Source: an uncultured Oscillospiraceae bacterium (GTDB lineage Bacteria; Bacillota; Clostridia; Oscillospirales; Oscillospiraceae). Taken from it: a stretch of 64,000 nucleotides of DNA. This document shows, in pieces, positions 48,974 through 58,034 of the stretch (positions are counted from its first letter, which is position 1; each line of letters begins with the position of its first letter). A program made the position numbers and the translations under genes. The stretch covers positions 1-64,000 of the forward strand of contig CAKUHJ010000001.1 of NCBI GenBank assembly GCA_934655935.1, read 5' to 3'. The notes under the pieces were generated by a model. It searched no databases. It saw only the letters and a program-made list of their open reading frames with translations, and was not told the DNA's origin.

Positions 48974-50105
48974 GAATGCATACCTCCTGCTGCGATATAT
49001 TTGCGTCCGGTTTCGTACAATCCAACGGAAGGGAAAAGCGCAGCAGCGCGCCGTGCGGCGTATTTTCCGCCTGCATGCTCCCGCCGTGCGCCTGCACGAT
49101 CGACATGCAGGCCGAAAGCCCGATGCCCATATTGCGCTTTCGGTCCGATGCAGCGCTCTGCGAAACCGAAAGATAGCCCCGGAACAGGTGCGGCATGATC
49201 TCGCCGTCAATTCCTTCTCCGTTGTCCTCTACCTCAAAAACCACCTGCTGCGCCTGCTGAAAAAGCCGCAGGGTAAGCTGCGTTGTCGTTTTCCCGTGCT
49301 GAATGCTGTTTTCCATCAGGTTTATGAGCACCTGCTGGATCAGAATCGCGTCCATGGGAACCATCAGAAGCGCCTGCGGCGCGTGAATCTGGACGTCAAG
49401 CTCCGGGTATCGGCGCTGAATTTTCATCGCGGCCGCACCCAGGACCTCCTCTCCCGCCTCAAGCTCCTTGTGAAGGTCCGCCGCGCCGCCGGACACCCGC
49501 GTGACCGAAAGCAGATTTTCCACTACGCCGATCAGCCAGCTGCTCTCGTCGCGCATATTCCGCAGAAGCTGGCGCTGGACCGCGGGGGAAAGCGTCTGTC
49601 CGCCGTCCAGAATCGTGTCGATTCCGCCCATAATCGAGGTCAGAGGCGTCCGGATATCGTGAGAGACCGCGCGCAGAAGATTCCCGCGCATTTTTTCCTT
49701 TTCTGCCTCCGCGCGGATTTTCTCCTGCCGCTTGATCTGGCTCGTCAGCGTGCTGACGGCCAGCGTCACCGCCAGCATAATCAGAAAGGTCAGCGGATAT
49801 CCGGAAATGGTAAAGTTGAGCTTGTAATAGGGATAGGTAAAAATATAGTTGATCCAGACGACGCCAAAGACCGACGCCATCAGTCCAAACAGATATCCGC
49901 TTGTAAATCTGGCCACCAGCACCACCGCCAGCTCAAAAATCAGCGCCACATAAACGTCCGAGCTGTCAATCAGCCGCAGCATATAGCAAAGCGCCGTTGC
50001 GTTTGCCAGAACAATGACGCTGACCAGAAAATCCCTCCAGGAGAAGGGAAAATTTCCCGCCAGGAAGCGGCGGAGGCCAGCGCCGATCCGTACTTTTTTC
50101 AACAT
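48936..50105 (-). CDS. KdpD-like sensor histidine kinase lacking the N-terminal KdpD/Usp domains
   Basis: A 389-residue kinase with four membrane helices of the DUF4118 type (about 25-120), a short linker, the H box AVSHDIRTPLTSIMGG, N box INLMENSIQHG and G boxes DNGEGIDG and NMGIGLSAC. Classical KdpD is about 900 residues with cytosolic KdpD and Usp domains in front; these are absent, so it is a natural short form. The start is uncertain: ATG 50105 is given, but GTGAGG sits directly before it and GTG 50111 is possible. It partners the overlapping KdpE-like gene. Confidence 0.85.
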   Translation of the reverse strand: MLKKVRIGAGLRRFLAGNFPFSWRDFLVSVIVLANATALCYMLRLIDSSDVYVALIFELAVVLVARFTSGYLFGLMASVFGVVWINYIFTYPYYKLNFTISGYPLTFLIMLAVTLAVSTLTSQIKRQEKIRAEAEKEKMRGNLLRAVSHDIRTPLTSIMGGIDTILDGGQTLSPAVQRQLLRNMRDESSWLIGVVENLLSVTRVSGGAADLHKELEAGEEVLGAAAMKIQRRYPELDVQIHAPQALLMVPMDAILIQQVLINLMENSIQHGKTTTQLTLRLFQQAQQVVFEVEDNGEGIDGEIMPHLFRGYLSVSQSAASDRKRNMGIGLSACMSIVQAHGGSMQAENTPHGALLRFSLPLDCTKPDANISQQEVCIHEDSGENPCSGR

Positions 50106-50158
50106 CCTCACCCATTTTATAATAGCATATGGGAAAAAATCCCGCCGCTAAATTCTCG

Positions 50159-51544
50159 TTAAAATTCCAGACGAAGCACCTGCGCCAGCCGCAGCAGGCC
50201 CGCGCGAAGCGCGGGAAAATCCGTGTCCGCGTAGCCGAGCACCGCGCAGCGCCCGGCGTCCGGCCCGGGCGCGCCGATATAGAAATCGCGCAGAAGCTCC
50301 AGCTGCAGCCCCGAGGCCTCAATGGCGCGCAGCAGCGCGCCGTCCGGAAGGTTCTCGTCAAAGCGCAGCACAAAATGCAGCCCCGCGCCGCACTGCACCG
50401 GCGTGCAGACGCTTTTCATCGGCTCGGCCGCAAGGAATGACAAAAGCGCGCCGCGCAGCTGCCGGTAGTGCTTTTTCATCCGGTTCAGATGCCGCTCGTA
50501 ATAGCCGCCCGTCAGAAAGCGCGTCAGCGTCAGCTGTTCGAAGCTTGCAACGGCGCAGCTGGAAAAGCCAAGCCGCGCCTGCCACAGCGGCAGCAGCCCC
50601 GGCGGAAGAATCATATAGCTGATCCGCAGCGCCGGCGTAATGGTTTTTGAGAAGGTGTTCATATAGACGACGCGTCCCGTCCGGTCCATGGACTGCATGC
50701 TCGGAATGGGCAGGCCCGAGAAGCGGAACTCAGAGTCATAGTCGTCCTCAATCAGATACCGCCGCTCGTCCTCGCCCAGCCAGCGCATCAGCGCCTGCCG
50801 CCGCGCAATCGGGGTGACTACGCCGGTCGGATAATGGTGCGAGGGCGAAAGATGCAGCACGCTCGCGCCGCTTTTTGCAAGCGCTTCCGGCAGAACCCCC
50901 TCCTCATCCATCCCGATGGGCGTGATCTCCGCGCCGAAGGCGGCATAGACCCTGGCGATCTTCCGATGCCCGGGATTTTCCAGCGCGTAGACCCGCTCGC
51001 GCCCGAACAGCTGCAGGAGCGTCAGATAGCAGGCCTCCGCGCCCGCGCCGACCAGCACCTGCTCCGGCCTGGCCGCGATGCCGCGCTCGCGCAGAACACA
51101 GGTGCAGATTGCCTCCCGCAGCGCATAGAGCCCCTGGCCCGGGATGGGACTGAGCAGGCGCTCCCCGCCGTCCAGCAGGACGCTGCGCATCAGCCTTGCC
51201 CAGACGGAAAACGGAAACAGCTCCGCCGAGTGCGGCGGCGGCGCCAGCTGCGCCCGGGTCTCGGGCCCCGGCACGGGGGCCGGCGCCGGGGCGCCGGGCG
51301 CGTCCGGGAGCGCCTCCACATAGTAGCCGGAGCGCTCCTTTGCGCGGATATAGCCTTCGGCCAGAAGCTGCGTATAGGCCGCGTCGACTGTGTTCTCGCT
51401 CAGCCCCAGGCGTTCGGCGTACGCTCTTCTTGACGGAAGCTTCTGCCCGCCCGGGATCACACCCGACAGAATATCCTGCCGCAGCGCCCGGTAAAGCTGT
51501 TCATAAAGCGGCTCTGCGCCGCGCCGGAATTCATAAAGCTGCAT
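50159..51544 (-). CDS. MocR/PdxR-type GntR-aminotransferase regulator
   Basis: A 461-residue fusion: N-terminal GntR winged helix (PLYEQLYRALRQDILSG, LPSRRAYAERLGLSENTV), a Pro/Ala-rich linker (about 78-100), and a type-I aminotransferase-fold domain with the PLP lysine in NTFSKTITPALRISYM. Such regulators sense PLP or amino acids and control pdx, gab or related genes; the target is not adjacent here. The ATG at 51544 lies about 65 bases after a consensus promoter. Confidence 0.92.
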   Translation of the reverse strand: MQLYEFRRGAEPLYEQLYRALRQDILSGVIPGGQKLPSRRAYAERLGLSENTVDAAYTQLLAEGYIRAKERSGYYVEALPDAPGAPAPAPVPGPETRAQLAPPPHSAELFPFSVWARLMRSVLLDGGERLLSPIPGQGLYALREAICTCVLRERGIAARPEQVLVGAGAEACYLTLLQLFGRERVYALENPGHRKIARVYAAFGAEITPIGMDEEGVLPEALAKSGASVLHLSPSHHYPTGVVTPIARRQALMRWLGEDERRYLIEDDYDSEFRFSGLPIPSMQSMDRTGRVVYMNTFSKTITPALRISYMILPPGLLPLWQARLGFSSCAVASFEQLTLTRFLTGGYYERHLNRMKKHYRQLRGALLSFLAAEPMKSVCTPVQCGAGLHFVLRFDENLPDGALLRAIEASGLQLELLRDFYIGAPGPDAGRCAVLGYADTDFPALRAGLLRLAQVLRLEF

Positions 51545-51608
51545 TGGCTTCTGGCTCCATTCGCAATTGCGATTGCACAGATTATCATAATACCAGTTTC
51601 TGTTTTTC

Positions 51609-51637
51609 ATTTTATCTGCCCGCGGAAAAAAAGTCAA
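51609..51637 (-). promoter_or_regulatory. Promoter of the MocR-type gene
   Basis: Minus strand TTGACT (51632-51637), 17-base spacer, TAAAAT (51609-51614). The -35 directly follows the preceding terminator stem. Confidence 0.8.
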
Positions 51638-51638
51638 C

Positions 51639-51660
51639 GCCCGGCTCCTGCGAGCCGGGC
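51639..51660 (-). terminator. Terminator of the lipid kinase gene
   Basis: Nine-base arms GCCCGGCTC / GAGCCGGGC with a four-base loop; the minus strand then reads GTTGACTTTTTTT. Confidence 0.75.
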
Positions 51661-51675
51661 GGGCAGCGTGTAAAA

Positions 51676-52596
51676 TCAGGCTTGTCTGCAGCGGTAGGAA
51701 AGGCCGCGCGGATAGAAAAAGCGGATGGCCTTCGGCAGGACGGAAATCTGCACATCGTCCGTATGCAGGGCCTCTCCGTCCACGTTCACAACATTCTGCC
51801 GCTCGCACTGAATCCGGAGCGAACGGCACTGCACATGGCGGATCAGCTCCGGCAGCTCCTTGTAGCGGCCCTTCTGGTATTTTCCGATCACGGCCGCGAC
51901 CTGCAGGAGATTCACCTTTTTCACCAGCAGCACATCCAGAAGGCCGTCGTCCGCCTCCGCATCCGGAACGGGGTTAAAGCCGCCGCCGTACCAGCGGCCG
52001 TTGCAGACGCAGATCATCGTCTGCCGGGCCTCCACCGTCTGTCCATTGTCGAGCGTGACGGTATAGTTTTCGCTGAGTCCGTGCAGAAGGTTTGCAAAAA
52101 TGGAGAGCACATACGCGCCCTTTCCGCTGACCAGCGGCAGCCGCTTGAAGCGGGCGATATCCGTGCCGACCCGTGCATCAAAGCCGACCGAGACCACGTT
52201 CATCGCATACTGCTCGTTGCAGCGGATCAGGTCCAGCTGCGCCTCCTGCGCATCCAGAAGCCGTTCCAGGTCGAAAAAGTCCTCGCAGGCGGAGAAAATT
52301 TTAATGGCGTCGTTTCCGGAGCCGCCCGGAAAGTGCGTGACCGCCGCATTGGAGAAGCCTGCCGCACCGTTTATGACCTCGTTGAGCGTTCCGTCGCCGC
52401 CGCAGGCATAGAGGCGGACCTCCTGCCCCGTCTGGGCGGCGCGCCGGGCAAGCGCGCGGCAGTCGCCCGGCGCCCGGGAAACGCAGATTTCATAGTCCAG
52501 CTCCCGTACGCGGCACACCGCTTCAATCTTTTCGGTAAACTGCTGTGTATGGTCAAATTTCCCCGCAGCGGGATTGATGATAAAAAAATGTTTCAA
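51676..52596 (-). CDS. Diacylglycerol kinase-family lipid kinase (DagK/YegS type)
   Basis: A 306-residue soluble lipid kinase: FFIINPAAGKFD, the nucleotide-binding GGDGTLNEVINGAAG, HFPGGSGNDAIK, and the C-terminal sheet domain ending in the conserved-type VNVDGEALHTDDVQI. It phosphorylates diacylglycerol, undecaprenol or a related lipid. The start is TTG (52596) with GAGGAAGG about nine bases upstream. It lies downstream of the RlmL-type gene by 36 bases. Confidence 0.9.
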   Translation of the reverse strand: MKHFFIINPAAGKFDHTQQFTEKIEAVCRVRELDYEICVSRAPGDCRALARRAAQTGQEVRLYACGGDGTLNEVINGAAGFSNAAVTHFPGGSGNDAIKIFSACEDFFDLERLLDAQEAQLDLIRCNEQYAMNVVSVGFDARVGTDIARFKRLPLVSGKGAYVLSIFANLLHGLSENYTVTLDNGQTVEARQTMICVCNGRWYGGGFNPVPDAEADDGLLDVLLVKKVNLLQVAAVIGKYQKGRYKELPELIRHVQCRSLRIQCERQNVVNVDGEALHTDDVQISVLPKAIRFFYPRGLSYRCRQA

Positions 52597-52632
52597 GTGC
52601 GGGAACCTTCCTCTCTGTCATTCGTCAAAAAA

Positions 52633-53745
52633 TCAGAAATACATATAAACGTTGCACTGCAGGCGGCCGTTGTAAAGCTTGCGCTTCTTCGCCGCCTGCG
52701 CACCGAAGTAATGCTCGAACTCCGGTTCGGAGGAGATGATGTATTTCTTCCAGCCGTCGGAAAAACGGATGTGACGGCCAAAATCGTGATAGAGCCGTTG
52801 GGCGGCGCGCTGCTCGAGCATGCGCTCGCCATAGGGCGGGTTGCAGACGATGAGGCCCTTGTCACAGGGCAGGGGAAGCTTCGTCGCGTCGCCCTCGCGG
52901 AAGTCAATCAGCCTGCCGACGCCGGCCTTCCGCGCGTTTTCCTTCGCAATCTGAAGGCTGGCCGGGTCCAGATCCGTGCCGAGAATGCGGTACTCCCCGC
53001 GGTATTCGCGGTCCATGGCCTCGGTTCTGGCCTGCTGCCAGACCTCCTTCGGCACGCACTTCCATTTTTCTGCCGCAAAGCTCCGGCCCAGGCCCGGCGC
53101 ACGGTTAAGCGCGATGAGCGCGGCCTCGATGCAGATCGTCCCGGAGCCGCAGAACGGGTCCCAGAAGAACTCGCGTCCACGATAGCGCGAAAGGTTCACC
53201 ATCGCCGCGGCCATGGTCTCGTGCAGGGGCGCAAGATTCGCAACCTGCCGGTAGCCGCGCTTGTGAAGGCTCACGCCGGAGGTATCCAGAAACACCTCGC
53301 AGCGGTCTTTCATGATCGAAAAGCGGAGCTGATAGGTTTCCCCGGTCTCCGGAAGCCAGCCGAGGCCGTAATGCTGGCCAAGGCGCGTAACCGCCGCCTT
53401 CTTTACGATGGCCTGGCAGTCCGGAACGGAGTGCAGCTGGCTGTTGAGGCTGTAGCCCTTGACGGGAAACGCGCCGTCCTTCGGGATAAAGCGTTCCAGC
53501 TCGATCGCCTTCACGCCCTGGAAGAGCTCTTCAAAGCTGCGCGCCTGAAAGTCCGCCAACTGAATCATCACGCGCTCTGCCATCCGGCTTGCAAGGTTTG
53601 CCTTTGCCATTGCGGCAAAATCGCCTTCAAAAAAAACGCGCCGGTCCTCTACCCGGACATTTTCCAGGTCCAGCCGGCGCAGCTCGTCGCCAAGCAGACC
53701 CTCCAGTCCAAACAGGCAGGGCGCGCAGAATGTCATACGTTCCAT
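52633..53745 (-). CDS. RlmL/YpsC-type THUMP-domain rRNA guanine-N2 methyltransferase
   Basis: A 370-residue RNA methyltransferase. N-terminal THUMP domain (ENVRVEDRRVFFEGDF), then a Rossmann methylase core with FWDPFCGSGTICIEAAL (SAM site) and the N-x-x-Y catalytic motif VCNPPYGERML. The family modifies G in 23S rRNA (RlmL-N half). It carries no fused RlmK half, as is usual in Firmicutes. Confidence 0.92.
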   Translation of the reverse strand: MERMTFCAPCLFGLEGLLGDELRRLDLENVRVEDRRVFFEGDFAAMAKANLASRMAERVMIQLADFQARSFEELFQGVKAIELERFIPKDGAFPVKGYSLNSQLHSVPDCQAIVKKAAVTRLGQHYGLGWLPETGETYQLRFSIMKDRCEVFLDTSGVSLHKRGYRQVANLAPLHETMAAAMVNLSRYRGREFFWDPFCGSGTICIEAALIALNRAPGLGRSFAAEKWKCVPKEVWQQARTEAMDREYRGEYRILGTDLDPASLQIAKENARKAGVGRLIDFREGDATKLPLPCDKGLIVCNPPYGERMLEQRAAQRLYHDFGRHIRFSDGWKKYIISSEPEFEHYFGAQAAKKRKLYNGRLQCNVYMYF

Positions 53746-53894
53746 AGCTCAAGACTCTCCGTCAGATTACATTTTGGTATCAATTATATAGGCTGCGCTG
53801 CAAAATAGCAATTGCTTTTCGCGCATTTTTTCAAATTCCGGGGAAAAGAAGGACCTTCCCCGCATATCAGAAAAACAGGAAAGGGAGGAAGCTT

Positions 53895-54326
53895 ATGAAT
53901 CTGAACGCATATATCTGGCTGGGTCTGGCCGTGGTATTTCTCATTGCCGAGGCCGGCACCGTCGCGCTGGTCTCAGTCTGGTTCGCGGGCGGCGCGCTGC
54001 TTGCGATGCTGGCGGCAATTCTTGGCGCTGGCTTTGCGCTGCAGCTGGCCGTCTTCGTGCTGGTCTCAGGCGCCTTACTTGCGCTCATGTACCCGTGCAT
54101 CAAAAAGCGCATCAACAGCCGGCGTACCCGCACGAACGCCGACCGGCTCATCGGCCAGTGCGCGCTGGTGACGGAAGACGTCGACAATCTTCAGGAAACC
54201 GGCGCCATCCGCATCAACGGCGTTCTCTGGACCGCCAAAAGCGAATCCGGGGCGCGCATCCCCGCCGGCGCGCAGATCCGGATTCTGCGCATCGAGGGCG
54301 CGAAGGTCTATGTCGAGCCCGTATAA
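53895..54326 (+). CDS. NfeD-like membrane protein
   Basis: A 143-residue protein with an N-terminal set of membrane helices (IWLGLAVVFLIAEAGTVALV, AALLAM...LQLAVFVLVSGALLALM) and a C-terminal OB-fold (about 88-143) with LIGQCALVTEDVDN and GRVRINGVLW-like GAIRINGVLWTAKSE. Short NfeD proteins pair with SPFH proteins, here the next gene. AGGGAGG lies upstream of the ATG. Serine-protease domains of long NfeD are absent. Confidence 0.9.
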   Translation: MNLNAYIWLGLAVVFLIAEAGTVALVSVWFAGGALLAMLAAILGAGFALQLAVFVLVSGALLALMYPCIKKRINSRRTRTNADRLIGQCALVTEDVDNLQETGAIRINGVLWTAKSESGARIPAGAQIRILRIEGAKVYVEPV

Positions 54327-54372
54327 CCGTTTCACCAGGAAAAAGAAGAACACAAATTAAGGAGGAAATTTT

Positions 54373-55299
54373 ATGGAATGGATTCCCGTATTGGTCGTGG
54401 CGCTTCTGCTGCTGATCATCATTGTCCGCAATATCTACGTTGTGCAGCAGTCGAAGGCCTACGTCATTGAGCGTCTTGGCGCGTTCTCAAAGATCTGGCA
54501 GGTCGGCATGCACCTGAAGGTCCCCTTCATTGAGCGCGTGGCCAAAAAGGTCAGCCTCAAGGAGCAGGTCCTGGACTATCCGCCCCAGCCCGTCATCACC
54601 AAGGACAACGTAACCATGCAGATCGACACCGTCGTCTACTTCCAGATTACCGACCCCAAGCTTTATGCCTACGGCGTCGAGCACCCGATGATGGCCATGG
54701 AAACGCTCACGGCCACAACGCTCCGGAACATCATCGGCGATCTGGAGCTGGACCAGACGCTGACCTCCCGCGACGTAATCAACACCCGCATGCGCGCCAT
54801 TCTGGACGAGGCCACCGATCCCTGGGGCATCAAGGTCAACCGCGTCGAGCTGAAGAACATTCTGCCGCCGCAGGACATCCAGAATTCCATGGAAAAGCAG
54901 ATGAAGGCCGAGCGTGACCGCCGGCAGGCCATTTTGCAGGCCGAGGGCGCAAAGCACAGCCAGATTCTCGTTGCAGAGGGCGAAAAGGAAGCCGCCATTC
55001 TGAAAGCAGACGCAGAAAAGCAGGCTGCCATCCTCAAGGCCGAGGCCGAAAAGGAATCCGCCATTCTCCGCGCCGACGGCGAAGCGCAGGCCATCATGGC
55101 CGTGCAGAAGGCGCTGGCAGACTCGCTTGAAATGCTCAACGACAAGGCGCCGAACGACCAGGTCATCAAGCTCAAGGCGCTCGAGGCCATGCAGAAAATT
55201 GCCGACGGCAAGGCTACGAAGATCATCATTCCCTCCGAGCTGCAGGGGCTGGCGGGTCTGGCCTCCGGCATTGTAGAAAGCGCAAAGGACGTAACCTGA
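54373..55299 (+). CDS. SPFH/band-7 protein (QmcA/stomatin type)
   Basis: A 308-residue protein: N-terminal membrane anchor (VLVVALLLLIIIVRNIYVV), SPFH domain (SKAYVIERLGAFSKIWQVG through about 190) and a long Ala/Glu/Lys coiled segment with repeating AILKAEAEKE units (about 205-245). With NfeD upstream and DUF6440 two bases downstream it forms a small membrane-microdomain operon. AAGGAGG precedes the ATG. Confidence 0.92.
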   Translation: MEWIPVLVVALLLLIIIVRNIYVVQQSKAYVIERLGAFSKIWQVGMHLKVPFIERVAKKVSLKEQVLDYPPQPVITKDNVTMQIDTVVYFQITDPKLYAYGVEHPMMAMETLTATTLRNIIGDLELDQTLTSRDVINTRMRAILDEATDPWGIKVNRVELKNILPPQDIQNSMEKQMKAERDRRQAILQAEGAKHSQILVAEGEKEAAILKADAEKQAAILKAEAEKESAILRADGEAQAIMAVQKALADSLEMLNDKAPNDQVIKLKALEAMQKIADGKATKIIIPSELQGLAGLASGIVESAKDVT

Positions 55300-55300
55300 T

Positions 55301-55501
55301 ATGAAAGACGAGCGTTTTCTCAAGCTCCACAGCGAGGGCAGCACCCTCGGCTATCAGCGCTCCATCTGGGTTGACCGGGAGACCGGCGTAAACTACATTT
55401 TTATGTACGCCGGCTACGCAGGCGGCCTGACGCCGCTGCTGGGCGCAGACGGTAAGCCGGTTGTCACGCCGCTCTCCGCCATCCGCCGCGAAGAGGACTG
55501 A
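55301..55501 (+). CDS. DUF6440-family small protein
   Basis: A 66-residue protein whose IWVDRETGVNYIFMYAGYAG core and GLTPLLGADGKPVV tail fit DUF6440, a short family of unknown function in Firmicutes. It starts one base after the SPFH stop, so it is cotranslated with the NfeD-SPFH unit. A perfect terminator follows. Confidence 0.8.
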   Translation: MKDERFLKLHSEGSTLGYQRSIWVDRETGVNYIFMYAGYAGGLTPLLGADGKPVVTPLSAIRREED

Positions 55502-55514
55502 ACGCAAATACAAA

Positions 55515-55554
55515 CAACGGGGCTGCAGCGAAAAAACTCGCTGCAGCCCCGTTG
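55515..55554. terminator. Bidirectional terminator between DUF6440 and pepT
   Basis: Perfect 17-base arms (caacggggctgcagcga and complement) with an AAAAAC-type loop between converging genes. Confidence 0.85.
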
Positions 55555-55567
55555 ACGTCCTGAACCT

Positions 55568-56797
55568 TCACGCGTCCGTTTTTTCCGCCACGCTCCACAT
55601 GAGCCCGGCAAGCATGCTTGCGCAAAGCTCCATGTCCTCCACGGGAATATACTCAAAGCGCCCGTGATAGTTTTCTCCTCCGGTGCACAGATTGGGGCAC
55701 GGCAGGCCCATAAAGCTCAGCCGCGCGCCGTCCGTGCCGCCGCGAATGGGGACGGTAACCGGCTCGACGCCAAGCTCGCGCAGCGCGTACTTGGCGTCCT
55801 CGATGAGGAACATGCAGCCGTCGAGCTTTTCCTTCATGTTGTAATAGCTGTCGCGCAGCGTCAGCTCTGCAGTTCCCGCGCCGTAGCGCTCGTTGACGAC
55901 GCTGCAGGCCTCCTGCATCCGCGCCTTGCGCGCCTCGAAGCGCGTCCGGTCATGGTCTCGGATGATATAGCTCAGCTGCGCCTGCTCGGTTTCGCCCTGC
56001 ATGTCCGTCAGGTGGAAGAAGCCCTCGTAGCCCTCTGTAAAGAACGGCGTTTCCTTTTCGGGCAGCAGCGCGTGCAGCTCCATGGCCACCAGCGACGCGT
56101 TGACCATCTTTCCCTTGGCCGAGCCTGGGTGAATGGACTTTCCGTGAATGACAATCTTCGCCGAGGCAGCGTTGAAGTTTTCATACTCGAGCTCGCCCAG
56201 CGTCCCGCCGTCGACGGTATAGGCGTAATCCGCGCCGAAGAAGGCGACGTCAAAGCGGTCCGCACCGCGGCCGATCTCCTCATCCGGGGTAAAGGCCAGC
56301 CGGATTTTCCCGTGCGGGCGGTCCGAGGCCAGAAGCTTTTCCGCCGCCGAAAGGATTTCCGCGACGCCTGCCTTATCGTCCGCGCCGAGAAGCGTCGTGC
56401 CGTCGGTCACAACCAGGCGCTTTCCGACGTTCCGGCGCAGGCTCTCATACTCCGCAGGGCGGAGCAGAATCCCTTTTTCCGCGTTCAGGACGATATCGCC
56501 CCCGTCGTAGGCCTCCGTAACGCGCGGGTGAATGTGTGCGCCGCATGCGTCGGGCGAGGTATCCATATGTGCAATCAGCCCATAAACGGGCAGCGGCTTT
56601 TCGCAGTTTGCAGGGATGGTTCCGTAAACATAGCCGTTTTCATCCACAACGGCGTCCTGAATGCCAAGCTCCTTCATCTGCCGCACCAGCTCTTCGGCAA
56701 GCGCGCGCTGGCCGGGCGTGGAGGGGCAGGCTTCGGAATTTTCATCCGAGGCTGTGGGGAAGCTGACCAGCTTCAGAAAACGATCAAGCACAGTCAT
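55568..56797 (-). CDS. pepT: Peptidase T (tripeptidase)
   Basis: A 409-residue dinuclear-zinc M20 tripeptidase. LIAHMDTSPDACG, LLGADDKAGVAEIL, FTPDEEIGRGADRFD and FGADYAYTVDGGTLGELEYE, with a late PIRGGTDGARLSFMGLPCPN and a C-terminal His near the end, carry the metal ligands. It removes N-terminal residues from tripeptides in the cytosol. A repeat element lies upstream at 56855-56922. Confidence 0.96.
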   Translation of the reverse strand: MTVLDRFLKLVSFPTASDENSEACPSTPGQRALAEELVRQMKELGIQDAVVDENGYVYGTIPANCEKPLPVYGLIAHMDTSPDACGAHIHPRVTEAYDGGDIVLNAEKGILLRPAEYESLRRNVGKRLVVTDGTTLLGADDKAGVAEILSAAEKLLASDRPHGKIRLAFTPDEEIGRGADRFDVAFFGADYAYTVDGGTLGELEYENFNAASAKIVIHGKSIHPGSAKGKMVNASLVAMELHALLPEKETPFFTEGYEGFFHLTDMQGETEQAQLSYIIRDHDRTRFEARKARMQEACSVVNERYGAGTAELTLRDSYYNMKEKLDGCMFLIEDAKYALRELGVEPVTVPIRGGTDGARLSFMGLPCPNLCTGGENYHGRFEYIPVEDMELCASMLAGLMWSVAEKTDA

Positions 56798-56854
56798 GAG
56801 AGCAGCTCCTTTTGATTGATATTCTGATCATAGTCTACCCGGTGCGGAAAGTCA

Positions 56855-56922
56855 AGGCAGCGCCGCACAATCCGGCAAGCAGATCCGCCGAAGCGCATCG
56901 GCGCAATTGTGCGGCGCTGCCT
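56855..56922. repeat. MITE-like inverted-repeat element, short copy (68 bp)
   Basis: Perfect 16-base terminal inverted repeats AGGCAGCGCCGCACAA (56855-56870) and its complement (56907-56922). The same family as the 164-bp copy at 23234. Its last base is the first base of the stop codon of the glycolipid synthase gene. It may act as that gene's transcription terminator. Confidence 0.8.
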
Positions 56923-58034
56923 CAGCCCTGCACGCCCACCGCGGCGCAGATTGCCCTTGCCGCGCTTTCAAGCTCCAGCTCCGCGCAGCACCGGGCCATT
57001 CTGGCGCGTTTGCGGTCGTCCGTCAGAAGCGCCAGACACTGTCCGGCGATTTTTTTCGGCGTCGGCGCGCTCACCGCGCAGCCCATAGAGACAAAAAAGT
57101 CGAGATTATGCGCCTCGCAGCCGCCCACGGCGTTGACCAGCACCATCGGCACGCGCAGCGCCGCAGCCTCGCTGGTGCTGAGTCCTCCCGGCTTTGTCAG
57201 GTAAACGTCCGCGCTGGCAAGAAGCCCCGCCATATCCTTGCAGTAGCCAAGAATCCGGATTTCCGGCCTGCGGGCGCAGAGGAACGACAGCCTTGCCTTC
57301 AGCTCCTCGTTCCCGGCGCAGACGACCGTAACCGCGCAGCCCTCCGGCAGCCTGCGCAGGAGCCGCAGCAGAATTTTCTCCATCGGCCCGCAGCCCATGC
57401 TGCCGCCCATGACAAGCAGATGCGTCTGCGCGGGCTCCAGGCCCTGCCGCCGCTTCGCCTCCGCCTTTTCCGGCGCTTCAAAGAAGGCCCGCCGCACGGG
57501 CATTCCGCACGGCAGCAGGCTTTCCCGCGAAAGTCCCGCGCGGACAAATTCGTCGCAGAGCGCCGCGCTCGGGATCGCGCAGACCGACAGCTGCGCCTGC
57601 CGGCAGCCGGGGCTTGCCGTATAATCCGTCGCGACAAAGCAGGTTCTCAGCGGCAAGGGCGCCTGCCTTTCCAACGCGCTCAGCATCATCGCCGGGAACA
57701 GATGCGTGCAGATTGCCGCGTCGTAGCCGCCCGCAAGAAGGTATTCGCGCATCGGGCCGCAGCCGCGCAGCAGCATCCGGTAGGCCGAAGAATCGTCCGA
57801 GAAGGCGTCTGGATCGGCCTCTGTCAGGCTGTAGCTTTTGGCGTAAATTTTCGGAAAGTGGCGGTAAAGGCGCACATGCCAGCTGGAAATAAAGCGGGAG
57901 GCAAAGGGAGAAACGAACTGCAGCGCATCGTAAATTTCGCACTGCGCGCCAAGCGCGAGCGCCTGCTCGCGAATGGCCTGGGCGCAGACGTTGTGGCCCG
58001 CGCCGGTATTGCAGCTGAGAATCAGAACCTTCAT
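56922..58034 (-). CDS. MGDG synthase/UgtP-like glycosyltransferase (GT28 type)
   Basis: A 370-residue GT-B enzyme: N-terminal SCNTGAGHNVCAQAIREQAL is the membrane-side acceptor domain of monogalactosyl/diglucosyl-diacylglycerol synthases, with KSYSLTEADPDAFS and THLFPAMMLSAL; the C-terminal half has VMGGSMGCGPMEK and LTKPGGLSTSEAAALRVPM for UDP-sugar binding. It likely makes a glycosyl-diacylglycerol. The start overlaps the stop of the CrtO-like gene (58031-58034), linking the two in one pathway by context. Confidence 0.88.
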   Translation of the reverse strand: MKVLILSCNTGAGHNVCAQAIREQALALGAQCEIYDALQFVSPFASRFISSWHVRLYRHFPKIYAKSYSLTEADPDAFSDDSSAYRMLLRGCGPMREYLLAGGYDAAICTHLFPAMMLSALERQAPLPLRTCFVATDYTASPGCRQAQLSVCAIPSAALCDEFVRAGLSRESLLPCGMPVRRAFFEAPEKAEAKRRQGLEPAQTHLLVMGGSMGCGPMEKILLRLLRRLPEGCAVTVVCAGNEELKARLSFLCARRPEIRILGYCKDMAGLLASADVYLTKPGGLSTSEAAALRVPMVLVNAVGGCEAHNLDFFVSMGCAVSAPTPKKIAGQCLALLTDDRKRARMARCCAELELESAARAICAAVGVQG

